Source: Alphaproteobacteria bacterium (GTDB taxonomy: Bacteria > Pseudomonadota > Alphaproteobacteria > Rhodobacterales > Rhodobacteraceae). From it: a stretch of DNA of 42,584 nt. Both the position numbers and the translations under genes were made by a program. Below, piece after piece: positions 15,391 to 24,815 of the stretch. A model generated the notes under the pieces. That model ran no database searches. It was not told the origin of the DNA and was given only the letters and a program-made list of their open reading frames with translations. Numbering within the stretch: position 1 is the stretch's first letter; every line of letters begins with the position of its first letter. The stretch spans positions 1 through 42,584 of the forward strand of contig JAUILL010000032.1 in the NCBI GenBank assembly GCA_030433335.1. The letters are read 5' to 3'.

Positions 15391-16311
15391 ATGATCCTGT
15401 GCTGCGGAGAATCCCTGATCGACATGCTGCCCCGTCAGGCCACGACGGGCGAGAATGCCTTTGCCCCCCACGCAGGCGGCGCCGTGTTCAATACCGCCAT
15501 CGCTTTGGGCCGCCTCGGGGCGCCGGTGGCGATGTTCACCGGCCTGGCATCTGACTTCTTTGGCGACCTGCTGGCTGAAACGCTGGAGTCATCCAAGGTG
15601 TCCACCCAGTACGTCCATCGCGCCGATGCCCCCTGCACGGTCGCGTTCGTCAAACTAGTGGACGGTCACGCGACCTATGCCTTCTACGACGAGAATACCG
15701 CAGGCAGAATGCTGTCCACCGACGCCCTGCCCGATCTGGCAGACGATGTGAACGCGATGTTCTTTGGCGGCATCTCTTTGGTGGTGGAGCCCTGCGGCGC
15801 GACCTACGAGGCGCTCATGACCCGCGAGGCCGCGAACCGAGTCACCATGATCGACCCGAACATCCGCCCCGGCTTTATCAAGGACGAGGCCGCTTACCGC
15901 GCCCGCATCGACCGGATGATGGGCATGGCTGACATCGTGAAGCTCTCGGACGAGGATTTGGCTTGGCTCATGGGCGGCGAGGATATCGACGTCAACGCCG
16001 CGCAGGTTCTGGCGATGGGACCCAAGCTGGTCTGCATCACCCGCGGCAAGGACGGCGCGTCGGGCTACACCGCGAACGGCCGCGTGGACGTGGCTGCGAA
16101 CACTGTGACTGTGGTCGATACCGTAGGCGCAGGCGACACCTTTAACGCGGGCGTTCTGGCGTCGCTTGAGCAGGCTGGCGTTTTGTCGAAGGAAGGGGTC
16201 GCAAACCTGTCCGACGAAGTGATTGCGAACGCGCTAAGCCTTGGGGCACGGTCGGCGGCCATCACGGTCAGCCGGGCCGGAGCCAACCCGCCCTGGACCC
16301 ACGAGCTATGA
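15391..16311 (+). CDS. PfkB-family carbohydrate kinase (fructokinase-like)
   Basis: A 306-residue sugar kinase of the ribokinase/PfkB superfamily. The first signature [15 protein letters not shown] lies at residues 29-43. The second, [12 protein letters not shown], at about 243-254 holds the catalytic base Asp249 and the anion hole. The MIDPNIRP strand (about 153-160) is typical of fructokinase or KDG kinase relatives. The substrate cannot be fixed from sequence; fructose is the usual guess. The ATG at 15391 with GAGG six bases upstream is preferred over the GTG at 15379. The stop overlaps the dtd start (ATGA), so the two are translated together. Confidence 0.88.
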   Translation: MILCCGESLIDMLPRQATTGENAFAPHAGGAVFNTAIALGRLGAPVAMFTGLASDFFGDLLAETLESSKVSTQYVHRADAPCTVAFVKLVDGHATYAFYDENTAGRMLSTDALPDLADDVNAMFFGGISLVVEPCGATYEALMTREAANRVTMIDPNIRPGFIKDEAAYRARIDRMMGMADIVKLSDEDLAWLMGGEDIDVNAAQVLAMGPKLVCITRGKDGASGYTANGRVDVAANTVTVVDTVGAGDTFNAGVLASLEQAGVLSKEGVANLSDEVIANALSLGARSAAITVSRAGANPPWTHEL

Positions 16312-16751
16312 GAGCACTTCTACAACGCGTTTCCGAAGCCCGCGTCGATATCGCGGGCGAGACCGTCGGCAAAATCGACGCCGGTCTGATGATCCTGATC
16401 TGCGCCATGCAAGGCGACACCGAAGCGGACGCCGACAAATTGGCCGCCAAAATCAGCAAAATGCGCATCTTCGAAGATGACGCGGGCAAGATGAACCTGT
16501 CCCTGATGGACACCCACAAGGCCGCGCTGGTGGTCAGCCAGTTCACCCTGTCCGCCGATACAAGCCGCGGGAACCGCCCCGGCTTTTCGACCGCGTGCCG
16601 CCCCGACGAAGGCAACGCGCTGTACGAGTACTTCAGCGAGGCTCTGCGCAAGCTGGGTGTTCACGTGGAAAACGGTCAATTCGGCGCCGACATGCAGGTG
16701 CACCTCTGCAATGACGGGCCGGTGACCATTTGGGTCGACACAGCGGCCTAA
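16308..16751 (+). CDS. dtd: D-aminoacyl-tRNA deacylase
   Basis: A 147-residue Dtd enzyme that removes D-amino acids (and glycine from tRNA-Ala) wrongly attached to tRNA. It shows the two diagnostic motifs, SQFT at 77-80 and GPVT at 137-140 with the cross-subunit Gly-cisPro, and the standard [11 protein letters not shown] opening. Its ATG overlaps the stop of the upstream sugar kinase gene by four bases. A hairpin lies 18 bases beyond the stop, between it and the convergent secretion genes. Confidence 0.96.
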   Translation: MRALLQRVSEARVDIAGETVGKIDAGLMILICAMQGDTEADADKLAAKISKMRIFEDDAGKMNLSLMDTHKAALVVSQFTLSADTSRGNRPGFSTACRPDEGNALYEYFSEALRKLGVHVENGQFGADMQVHLCNDGPVTIWVDTAA

Positions 16752-16769
16752 GCCCCCTCTGAAATACGC

Positions 16770-16798
16770 AAGGCCCGGGACTGGAAAACCCGGGCCTT
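16770..16798. terminator. Hairpin between convergent dtd and HlyD-family genes
   Basis: A perfect ten-base-pair stem, AAGGCCCGGG / CCCGGGCCTT, with a nine-base loop, lies between the two convergent stops. There is no strong T run on either side, so it may end transcription weakly from both directions or rely on a Rho-type mechanism. Confidence 0.6.
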
Positions 16799-16831
16799 GT
16801 GAATCCGCCGACGAGGTAAGAGGGCGGGGAC

Positions 16832-18007
16832 TTAGGGTTCGCGAAGCGCCTCTTTGGACTTGTAGAGGGGCTTCAGCAGATACTGCAGAACGGTCTTTTC
16901 ACCGGTATAAAGCTCGACCGTGGCCAGCATACCGGGGCGAATTTCGATCTCGCGCTGGCGTTCGGTCAGGTTGCTCATGTCGACGCGCACGGTGACCTTG
17001 TAGTGCGGGTCGCCATCGGGCGCGCTGGAGCGTTCGTCCTTGAATGTATCCGCCGACACCAAGTGCACGTCGCCGTGAAGCGCACCGTAGATGGTGTAGT
17101 CATAGGCGCTAAGCTTGATCGTCGCCTTCTGGCCCATGCGGACCTGAGCGATGTCCTTGGGTTTGATCTTGGCTTCGACGAACAGCTCGTCATCCAGCGG
17201 GATGATCTGCATGATCTCTTCACCAGAGCGGACAACGCCGCCGATGGTGGTCACGGCCAGATTGTTCACCACACCGCGCATCGGGCTGATCAGAGCGGTC
17301 CGGTCCAACTGGTCGCGGCTTGCCTTCAGGTTCTGCTTCAGAGTGTTCAGTTCTTTGAGCGTTTCCGAGTACTTTTCAGCGCGTTCCAGATCAGTCTGGG
17401 TGACGATCTCGTCAAACCGCTTCTGAGCGTCCGCCGTCGCCTTGCGCGCACGGGTCACTTCGATCAAGGCAACGATTTTGCGTTCCAGAAGCTTCTCCAG
17501 CAGGGCCTGCTCTTCGCTCGCCTGATCCAGAACCTGCTGCGCACCGTCACGGCTTTTGACGTAGTCGGACTGACGCGCCTCTAGCAGTTTGCGTTCGGAC
17601 GCGACGATCTCGGGCGCGGACTCGGCCATCTCGGCAGGCACTTCAAAGGAATACTCGCCTGCCAGCTCTGCCTCAAGACGGGCGCGGCGGATTTCCAGCG
17701 CGGTGACCTGAGCGGCGATATCGTCCACCTCGGATTTGAACTGGGTGCCGTGCAGACGTGCGAGCATCTGGCCGCGTTCCACCTGATCGCCCTCTTTTAC
17801 ATAGAGCTCGGCCAGAATACCGCCTTCGAGGTTCTGAATGATTTGAGGGCGGGATGAGGAAATCATCTCGCCCTGACCGCGCACGATCACATCCAAGGGT
17901 GCCAAAGCGGCCCACACCAGAAACGCAATAAGAACCGCACCTGTCATCCAGATGATGCGGCTCGGGCCGCGTGTGCGGCCCTCGAATTCTGTGGAGAGGG
18001 TTGTCAT
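16832..18007 (-). CDS. lapC: Type I secretion membrane-fusion protein (HlyD/LapC family)
   Basis: A 391-residue periplasmic adaptor. A short cytoplasmic N-terminus is followed by one membrane helix (about 17-36), the biotinyl-lipoyl-like half QNLEGGILAELYVKEGDQV, a long coiled-coil hairpin (about 90-215), the second lipoyl half (SPMRGVVNNLAV) and a beta-barrel region. It links the inner-membrane ABC transporter to the TolC-like channel. The gene starts three bases after the ABC transporter gene, with GAGG before the ATG. The symbol reflects the Lap-type organisation of the locus rather than proven orthology. Confidence 0.9.
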   Translation of the reverse strand: MTTLSTEFEGRTRGPSRIIWMTGAVLIAFLVWAALAPLDVIVRGQGEMISSSRPQIIQNLEGGILAELYVKEGDQVERGQMLARLHGTQFKSEVDDIAAQVTALEIRRARLEAELAGEYSFEVPAEMAESAPEIVASERKLLEARQSDYVKSRDGAQQVLDQASEEQALLEKLLERKIVALIEVTRARKATADAQKRFDEIVTQTDLERAEKYSETLKELNTLKQNLKASRDQLDRTALISPMRGVVNNLAVTTIGGVVRSGEEIMQIIPLDDELFVEAKIKPKDIAQVRMGQKATIKLSAYDYTIYGALHGDVHLVSADTFKDERSSAPDGDPHYKVTVRVDMSNLTERQREIEIRPGMLATVELYTGEKTVLQYLLKPLYKSKEALREP

Positions 18008-18010
18008 GGG

Positions 18011-20299
18011 TTACCTCGTGATCTTGCCTGCCGCGTTGGCCGTCAAATGGGCGACGACTTCTTCGCGGGGTCCGTCCACAGCCATACGGCCATTCTGGAA
18101 AATCAATGTGCGCTTGGTCAGCGACAGGATGGGCAGACGGTGCGTTGCCACAATCGTCGTGCGTCCCTTCAGCCAACTGTCCAGACGGCTGACCAGAGTG
18201 GCTTCGAGTGTTTGGTCCAGCGACGCGGTCGGCTCGTCCAGCAGAACGATCGGCGGGTTCTGCAGCCAGATGCGGGCCCAGCCAATGGATTGGCGCTGAC
18301 CGACGGACAGGCCCTGCCCGCCATCAGTGATCTCCAGATCCAGACCTTTGTGGTGACCTTTGACAAAGGGACCGAGGCCCGCGAAATCCAAGGCTTCGAA
18401 CAGACGCTCGTCGTCGCGCTCCAGCTGGTGCAGGTTCAGGTTCTCGCGCAGGGTTCCCGCGAACAGGCGCACGTCCTGCCCCAAGTAGCCGATGTTGCGG
18501 CGTAGGTCGCGCGGCGCAATCTGCCCCATGTCCACACCGTCGATCATCACGCGGCCTTCGGTCGGCGCATAGAGGCCGGACAGCAGCTTGAGGAAGGTCG
18601 ATTTACCCGAGCCATTCACACCCAGAACTGCGACGGACTCACCTTTGCCGATGGCCAGGGCGCGGATGTCCAGAATGGGCGCGCTGTCTTTGTCGTACTT
18701 GAACTGGACATTGCGGAATTCGAACGCCCCTTCCAGCTTGTCGCGGCGCAGATAGGTACGGCCATCGGCCAAGTCCTGTTCGGCTTCGGCAATTGCGTCC
18801 AGCGCATCCAAAGCACCGCGAACATTCGACCAACGAGCCAAAGTGCCCGCAAGTTGGGTCAAAGGCGCAAGGGTCCGGCTGGTCAGAATACCGACAGCGA
18901 TGATCGAACCCACAGTGAATTCACCGACAAACACCAGATAGGTGCCAGTCACCACCGCCGCGATATAGGTCGCCTGCTGAATGCCTTGGCTCCAGTAGGT
19001 CAGCGCGGTCGCCATGCGGCGCTGCTCGCCCGACTTGATCGAAGACAGACCGGTCAGTTCCATCCACAGACGACGGATGCGATCTTCCCCGCGCTGGGTT
19101 TTGACGGTGTCGAGTTCAAAGATGGTTTCGTGCAGCAGACGCGACGAACGGGTCGAGGCACCTTGGCTCTCGCGGGTCAGCTTGATCATCTTCTTCTGCA
19201 GGAAGAAGCCGGGCACAACCATCAGAATACCGCCGATCACCAGCACCCAGACCACACTGCCCGCGATTGAGGCAACGAGGATCAGGAACACCAGAATGAA
19301 CGGCAGGTCGGCAAGCGACCCGATGGACGCCGCAGTAAAGAATTCACGGACAGAGCCGAATTCGCGCATCGCCCCGAACAGTTGCGAGGACGACACCCCG
19401 CGGCGATCCGAGCGCATGCCCAGAAGCTTTTCCATCAGCATGCGCTGAATGTTGAGTTCGATTTGGCGCCCTGCCGAGTCCATCAGACGCGCACGGGCCA
19501 GCTTCATCATCGCTTCGAGGCCGAGGGCCACCAGAGCGCCGATGGCCAGAACCCAAAGGGTCGCCTCGGACTGGTGCGGGATCACGCGGTCATAGACCTG
19601 CAGCGAGAACAGCGCGACCGACACCGCCAAGATGTTCGCGATCAGCGAGCCCAGAGCGATCTCGCCGATCTGGCGTTTGAACTTCGGGAACTCGCCCCAG
19701 AACCAGTGGGACTCGTCAACCGTCGGTGCGTGGATTTTCTTGATCTGTTCGACGGTGACTTCGGCGCGGATCAGAACACCGGCGAAGAAGGGTTCGAACT
19801 CGGTCAAAGGCACATAGGCGCGGTTGTCGACGCAAGAGGTGTCATAGATCACCACTTCGCTGCCGATCTGGTCCAGCACGAGGATCGACTGACCGCTGAC
19901 CATCTGCGCAATCGCGGGCCAGTGAGCGGGCGTCAGAGCGCCGACGGTCATAATCTTGGTGTGAAGACCCGCGGCTTGCAGACCGGCGGCCAGCGCTTTG
20001 GGCTGGGTCGCGTCGGCAGAGCCGGACTTCATCATCGCGTCCAAAATATCCCGCGGGGGAACGTTCACCCCCAGATACCCAGCATATACAGAGGCCAGAT
20101 CCGCGCGCGCCTTGGCGCGACCCTCGGGGTCGGCCTTGGGCTTGGTCGCCCATTTGGCTGCAATCTGCGCAATACCCAGAATCGGGTTCGCCGCCTTTTT
20201 AGGCGGCGTCACGTCAGGCGGCAGAACCGCCTTGGCTTTTCCTCCGGCGTCTTTGCCGCCGGGCGCTACGGTCAGAGCGATGGGTGCCTTACTGCTCAT
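18011..20299 (-). CDS. lapB: Type I secretion ABC transporter with inactive C39-like domain (LapB family)
   Basis: A 762-residue exporter of the Lap/RTX type. After a disordered start comes a C39-peptidase-like domain (about 60-190) that lacks the catalytic cysteine, as in LapB and HlyB where it only holds the substrate. The membrane domain spans about 210-480. The ATPase domain carries Walker A GVNGSGKST (560-568), the signature LSVGQ (664-668) and Walker B IVLLDE (684-689). The likely substrate is the adhesin encoded two genes upstream. The start overlaps the stop of the outer-membrane channel gene by four bases (ATGA). Confidence 0.93.
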   Translation of the reverse strand: MSSKAPIALTVAPGGKDAGGKAKAVLPPDVTPPKKAANPILGIAQIAAKWATKPKADPEGRAKARADLASVYAGYLGVNVPPRDILDAMMKSGSADATQPKALAAGLQAAGLHTKIMTVGALTPAHWPAIAQMVSGQSILVLDQIGSEVVIYDTSCVDNRAYVPLTEFEPFFAGVLIRAEVTVEQIKKIHAPTVDESHWFWGEFPKFKRQIGEIALGSLIANILAVSVALFSLQVYDRVIPHQSEATLWVLAIGALVALGLEAMMKLARARLMDSAGRQIELNIQRMLMEKLLGMRSDRRGVSSSQLFGAMREFGSVREFFTAASIGSLADLPFILVFLILVASIAGSVVWVLVIGGILMVVPGFFLQKKMIKLTRESQGASTRSSRLLHETIFELDTVKTQRGEDRIRRLWMELTGLSSIKSGEQRRMATALTYWSQGIQQATYIAAVVTGTYLVFVGEFTVGSIIAVGILTSRTLAPLTQLAGTLARWSNVRGALDALDAIAEAEQDLADGRTYLRRDKLEGAFEFRNVQFKYDKDSAPILDIRALAIGKGESVAVLGVNGSGKSTFLKLLSGLYAPTEGRVMIDGVDMGQIAPRDLRRNIGYLGQDVRLFAGTLRENLNLHQLERDDERLFEALDFAGLGPFVKGHHKGLDLEITDGGQGLSVGQRQSIGWARIWLQNPPIVLLDEPTASLDQTLEATLVSRLDSWLKGRTTIVATHRLPILSLTKRTLIFQNGRMAVDGPREEVVAHLTANAAGKITR

Positions 20300-21591
20300 A
20301 CGTCATCCCCGTCTACCAACAGACCGAATTCCTCGGCCATCTGCAGTTTTGTCAGGATCGCGTCGTACTTCAGCCCGACATGTTCGAGCCGGCGCGAAAC
20401 CATGGTTTCGTAAACATTCACCACATCCATCACCTGACGCTGGCCCGCCTCGTACTGCTCTTGGAAAGTGCGGTAGTTGGTAACGGATTGGCTGGCCAGT
20501 GTCCCTGTATTCGCGCTCTGACGGTCAAGCGACGCGAGGTATTCCCGCAGACGCGCGATCTTGCGGTCAGAGTTTTCCTGCGCCTGCTCGATACGCGCAG
20601 CGGCAGCTTGCTTGTCCGCTTCGATCGCACCCAGCGCGGCGCCGGTCCCCAGACCGATCAGGTTCTCTGTCTCGATCGAGACGCCCATATCCGTGCGGAC
20701 ATTGCTGGTTGTTCCGCCAGCGGTCAGCGAGGGCAAGAAGCCTGCACGTTCGATCTTGGTCTCTGCAACGTCGCGGTCCATTTCCGCGCGGGCCATGAGA
20801 ACATCAAGGGGCTGAACACCCGCAGGGAACACCGGCACCTCGGAGACGCCAGTAACGTTGTCCAGCGGGAAGGCCGACATCGCCGAGAGTTCGGCCAGGG
20901 CAGTCCGCTCGGCCTCGAGATCCGCATGCAGGGTCTCGCGGGCTTCGTCCAGCTTCAGGCGCAGAACTTGCTCGTCAGAGGTATCGGACACACCACCGGC
21001 CACGCGGGCCTCCATGATGCGCATGAATTCGGTCATATCGGTCGCAGCTTGTCGCGTGATCGCCACACGGGCGCGGGCTTTCTCGGCCTGAAGATACAGC
21101 TCGAGAGCGGTAAGCACGCGTGTGTTGCTGTCCTCGGACAGAGTGACAGCCGCTACTTCGACGTCGGCACGGGCCAGCTCACGTTCTGCTTTGCGCTTGC
21201 CGTTGTCAAAGAGCACTTGTTCGATGAAGAGGCTCGCCACGAAATCGCTCATACTGGTGAGCGAGATGGACGGGCCAAGCTGTGGCAGCCAGTTTTTGTC
21301 AGCTGCTTTGGAGCGCAGCAAAGCAGACCGCAATTCGGCCTCGGCTGCGCGGGCATTTGCCGCCATGACGGCATCTGCCACAGTGTCAAACGGGGAACCC
21401 TGTGGAAGCAGGCTCTCTCGCGATTGAAGAATGGAAATAATTTCGGAACGCTGTTCTTGCAGCGCTTCCTCACCCGGTTCGGCAGGACTCGACGCAAAAG
21501 GAGACCCGTTGGTCTCTTCGTAACTCTTACCGAAACAGCCAGCCAGCGCAAAGACGGCAACGCTGGCAGCGAGTGTCGCTGCCCGTCTCAT
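20296..21591 (-). CDS. lapE: TolC-family outer-membrane channel of type I secretion (LapE-like)
   Basis: A protein of 431 residues with the TolC repeat structure of long helices (for example ARLREYLASLDRQ and YRTFQEQYEAGQRQVMDVVNVY). A lipoprotein-type signal, VFALAGC, lies near the N-terminus, so the protein is probably acylated, as some TolC relatives are. The ATG at 21589-21591 is favoured; an in-frame GTG at 21615 would add eight residues. The gene is separated from the upstream adhesin by about 100 bases that hold a strong hairpin, and it overlaps the ABC transporter gene. Confidence 0.87.
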   Translation of the reverse strand: MRRAATLAASVAVFALAGCFGKSYEETNGSPFASSPAEPGEEALQEQRSEIISILQSRESLLPQGSPFDTVADAVMAANARAAEAELRSALLRSKAADKNWLPQLGPSISLTSMSDFVASLFIEQVLFDNGKRKAERELARADVEVAAVTLSEDSNTRVLTALELYLQAEKARARVAITRQAATDMTEFMRIMEARVAGGVSDTSDEQVLRLKLDEARETLHADLEAERTALAELSAMSAFPLDNVTGVSEVPVFPAGVQPLDVLMARAEMDRDVAETKIERAGFLPSLTAGGTTSNVRTDMGVSIETENLIGLGTGAALGAIEADKQAAAARIEQAQENSDRKIARLREYLASLDRQSANTGTLASQSVTNYRTFQEQYEAGQRQVMDVVNVYETMVSRRLEHVGLKYDAILTKLQMAEEFGLLVDGDDV

Positions 21592-21646
21592 GTATTCTGA
21601 ACTCCGCTCGTGCACCTTTATAATTTTTTATTCGGTGCTGCCTCAA

Positions 21647-21673
21647 AGAGCGGCGCAGAATCTGCGCCACTCT
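21647..21673 (-). terminator. Intercistronic hairpin between adhesin and secretion genes
   Basis: On the minus strand AGAG-T-GGCGCAG and CTGCGCC-G-CTCT pair over twelve positions (one G-T wobble) around a three-base loop. It is followed by only a short T stretch. Located 17 bases after the adhesin stop and about 55 before the lapE-like start, it probably stops part of the transcription or protects the adhesin message. Confidence 0.65.
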
Positions 21674-21689
21674 GATGATCTTACTCGGA

Positions 21690-24104
21690 TCAGGTGTTGA
21701 TGACGATATCTTCGTCGACAACAATCGTCGCACCGTCGTCGCCGATGGTGTAAACGTCGTAGGTCTGACCATCGATGGTCTCGGACTCGCCAGTTGCTGT
21801 CGCGCCAGTGACGGTCAGCGTATCATCGTCTTCGCCAGAGACAGTAACCTTGTCACCATTCTCGGACAGAGCCAGGATCTGTGCTTCGGTCAGCTCAAGG
21901 GTCGCGTCCGACAGGAACGACAGGTCGATCGCATCGATGTTGAACTCTTCGAGCGAAGACCAATCCACGTCGACTGCCGTATCGTTGTTGTCGGGCAGAG
22001 CGATATAGACGGACGACGAGTTGCCTGCTTCATCCGAGTTCTCGAGGATTGCGTCGTTCCCCAGAGTACCGTTGATGCCATCCGAGAAGTCGACGCTGGT
22101 GTAGGTCGCGAGTTCGGTCGCTGTAGTCTCGACTTCGGTCGCGGCGCCCGCTTCGGTCACAGAGTAAACCTGAACTTCTTCGCCTTCGCCAGTGGTGCGG
22201 AAGCCAACAGTGTTCACGTTGTCCTGCGAGATGGTGATGAAGCCAGCGTTCAGGGTCTCGGGTGCGACGTTGTCGATGGTGATTGTGGTGGTGTCACCAT
22301 AATCATCACCAATACCGTCGTTGTTGCCCGCGATGTCGGTCACTTCGAGTTGCACTTCGACTTCGCCGTTGTCGACCGAAGGCACGACCGACGGATCGAA
22401 GGTCACAGTCCACTCGCCGGTCGCCGTATCAACGGTGGCCAGAGTGCGGGTGCTCGCATCGCCGTTCAAGCTGACATAGACCTCGGTTGCGCCGATTTCG
22501 GCGGTACCGGTCAGGGTCAGGCCATTCGCGGTGTCTTCTGCATTGAAGACAGTGCCGGTCGGGGTCAGGTCGTCGATCGACAGGTTGGTCACAACGGTGT
22601 CGACATAGACGGTGCCGGTCGCGCTGACGGTGCCATCGTTGACCTCTGCATCAGGGTTGCTCTCGACTGCAGTGTTACCTTCTGCGTCGGTCGCGTAGAT
22701 GTAGAGAGGCACGTCGTAGCGATCACCCAGAGTGACTTCGTCTTCGGGAACGACCAGTTCCCAGTTACCGCTTGCATCGGCAGTGACGGTGTACTCTTCG
22801 GTGCCCTGCTCGCCGCCAACACGGATCACAACAGTTGCGCCCGCTTCGGCAGTACCGGTCAGGGTCACACCGTCGCCGTCAACTTCTTCTGCGTTCGCGG
22901 TAAAGTCGTCGTCGTACGCGGTGCCTTCGTCACCAAAGGATTCGTAGTCCGCGGTCACATAAGTCTCGGTATCCAGCGCCAGCTCGTCATAGGTGGTGAT
23001 CGAGTTGCCGTATTCGTCGGTCGAAACGATGGTGATCGGGGTATTGCGGGTGCCGTCTACGTTCGAGTCACCATCAGCCACTTCGTCAGAGGTGAAGGCG
23101 ATGCTCCAAGTGCCGTCCTCGGCAACAGTGGTCTCGCGAGTGGTGCCGTCGATGGTCAGCGCAACGGTCGAGTTGGGCTCGCCTTCGCCAACGATCAGAA
23201 CGCCGTCCTGATCTTCGTACTCAGCTTCGTTCCATACATCGTCAGTCGACACGGCGCCATCGGTGATGATGGTGGTCGGCGGAATGGTGTCCACGAAGAT
23301 GGTCGGGCCGTCCAGCTCGGTGACGGTGCCATCGGGCTCGGTCACGGTGACTTCGGCTTGGTTGTCGCCTTCGCCAGGGATGTTGCCCGGCTCGGTCGAG
23401 ACCGACCAGTTGCCGTCTGCGTCCGCTTCGGTTTCCAGAACCACGTCACCGATTACGACTTCGACAGTCGAGCCTGCAGGCGCGGTACCGGTGATCGGAA
23501 CAGTCTGGCTGTCTTCATCGGAGGTGATGGTGTAATCACCCGGGTCGACAGTCGGAACAACATCTTCGTTGTTGCTGGTGTCGCTGCCACCGCCGTTGTC
23601 GTCGTCGCCGTCTGCCAGAGCAGCCAGGCCAAGCAGACCCGCTGCGGCCAGACCTGCCGGCCCAAGACCTGCCAGAGCGGCAGGCGCCAGCATCGCGACA
23701 GCCTCGTCATCGGGGGCTGCGGCAAAAACATCGTCGCCATCAACAAAGATCAGCTCGTCCGAGGGGCTCCATTTGCCCCAAGTTGCGACATCAGCATATC
23801 CGCCAAAGGTCGCGGCGCCATCGTCGCCGGTAATAATGACTTGCGACAGTTCACCGTCCGCAGACAGGTAAAGCTTGTTTTCCGCGCCATTGAAGTAGTC
23901 CTGCAGGACGATCACACGACCGTCTGCGAGGGCAATCTGGAGATTGGCCCCTTCACGCACGTAATTCATTACAGAATCACGGCGCAAGTTCAGAGAAATC
24001 TCTTGGCCACCTGTAACTTGAAGAACGGTTTGACCACCTTCTCCGGCCAGGCCACCACGATAAATACCTGTTCCGTCCTTGACGACATAGTCAACTGACT
24101 GCAT
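21690..24104 (-). CDS. Bap-like secreted adhesin with Ig-like repeats
   Basis: An acidic 804-residue protein with no Sec signal. Residues about 1-130 resemble the BapA/LapF prefix domain (VVLQDYFNGAENKLYL, a haemolysin-like strand pattern). An Ala/Gly/Leu-rich hydrophobic stretch (136-164) is followed by an Asp/Gly/Ser linker (165-180). From about 190 to 620 come roughly four Ig-like repeats, each with a GTA(E/P)AG-T-V core and an NW or EW strand. The end (about 690-804) has a LSFLSDATLELTEAQILALS segment and closes with VVVDEDIVINT, typical of type I secretion signals. No GGXGXDXXX (RTX) repeats are seen. Encoded directly before the secretion genes, it is the probable substrate. The ATG at 24102-24104 has GGAG about nine bases upstream. 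Confidence 0.82.
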   Translation of the reverse strand: MQSVDYVVKDGTGIYRGGLAGEGGQTVLQVTGGQEISLNLRRDSVMNYVREGANLQIALADGRVIVLQDYFNGAENKLYLSADGELSQVIITGDDGAATFGGYADVATWGKWSPSDELIFVDGDDVFAAAPDDEAVAMLAPAALAGLGPAGLAAAGLLGLAALADGDDDNGGGSDTSNNEDVVPTVDPGDYTITSDEDSQTVPITGTAPAGSTVEVVIGDVVLETEADADGNWSVSTEPGNIPGEGDNQAEVTVTEPDGTVTELDGPTIFVDTIPPTTIITDGAVSTDDVWNEAEYEDQDGVLIVGEGEPNSTVALTIDGTTRETTVAEDGTWSIAFTSDEVADGDSNVDGTRNTPITIVSTDEYGNSITTYDELALDTETYVTADYESFGDEGTAYDDDFTANAEEVDGDGVTLTGTAEAGATVVIRVGGEQGTEEYTVTADASGNWELVVPEDEVTLGDRYDVPLYIYATDAEGNTAVESNPDAEVNDGTVSATGTVYVDTVVTNLSIDDLTPTGTVFNAEDTANGLTLTGTAEIGATEVYVSLNGDASTRTLATVDTATGEWTVTFDPSVVPSVDNGEVEVQLEVTDIAGNNDGIGDDYGDTTTITIDNVAPETLNAGFITISQDNVNTVGFRTTGEGEEVQVYSVTEAGAATEVETTATELATYTSVDFSDGINGTLGNDAILENSDEAGNSSSVYIALPDNNDTAVDVDWSSLEEFNIDAIDLSFLSDATLELTEAQILALSENGDKVTVSGEDDDTLTVTGATATGESETIDGQTYDVYTIGDDGATIVVDEDIVINT

Positions 24105-24815
24105 TGCTCTGCTCCGCCTCAAATAGGCCCGTCTTTTCGCGTGGCCTTATTACCATTGGGATCAAGCTACCGTCTTTTGGACACAATCTCCAGTATTTTT
24201 AGGTAGCGCAGGGGCATTGTGGCCGAAATCACGCTCTATCGGACAAATCGAACGGATAGGGCGCGGTAATTTCTCTGAATAGGCATGCGATCATCTATAT
24301 TTTTGCAACATAGAGCAACCCAACACCACACATTCGCAATACGTTTGTCAGGGGTAGATCTTCAGAGCTACGCGAAGTTCTCACGATAACCCTGCCGATC
24401 TTCACATTGATTCCGAGTTATCCACAGCAGGAAGGAATCGCGAGGCTTCGAGGGCTCGGACAGTTATGCAGAGCATCTGACCGCCTTCTCACCTTTGTTT
24501 TGTAGGCGTTTTCTGAGAAATACTGTGGTGCGGCCGCCAATCCAGAAATCCATTTCGTAATTAAAATTTACAATTCTTGCGAGTACGTCACAGCAAACCA
24601 ACTCGCGCATTGATAGAAATCAGTATCGCGTTCTCTTTCGTATAGACTGACGCGGGATCGCTTTTGCCTCGGGTCGGCCGCTCTCTATTTTGTATTTTTG
24701 TCGGATCAAGCGGATGCTCTCTTTCCGATCAATTCGGCCATCGGGCGAAAATGGGGCAAGAAAAAGACCCGCGCCAAATGACGCGGGTCCGAAACTTCTG
24801 GATTGTGGCAATGGC
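24105..24815. other. Long intergenic region upstream of the adhesin
   Basis: About 700 bases, visibly richer in A and T than its surroundings, with no credible gene. It should hold the adhesin promoter and control sites (minus strand) plus the purU terminator at its far end. Seen here: GCTACC at 24166-24171 and GGTAGC at 24202-24207, an inverted repeat; a consensus DnaA box TTATCCACA at 24418-24426; and GCGAGT / ACTCGC at 24579-24584 and 24601-24606. None is proven. The size of the region suggests complex regulation of the adhesin. Confidence 0.5.
24760..24790 (-). terminator. Intrinsic terminator after purU
   Basis: On the minus strand GACCCGCG and CGCGGGTC form an eight-base-pair stem with an eight-base loop, followed by TTTTT. 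It begins about 26 bases after the purU stop codon. Confidence 0.88.

Noticed and set aside
21675..24098. An 807-codon open frame antisense to the adhesin gene
   Set aside because: It runs in the mirrored codon phase of a GC-rich, acidic, repeat-rich gene, where stop codons are rare on the opposite strand. The adhesin strand has domain content, a ribosome binding site and operon context; the antisense product has none.
24418..24426. A replication origin at the DnaA box
   Set aside because: There is only one consensus box and no replication genes nearby.
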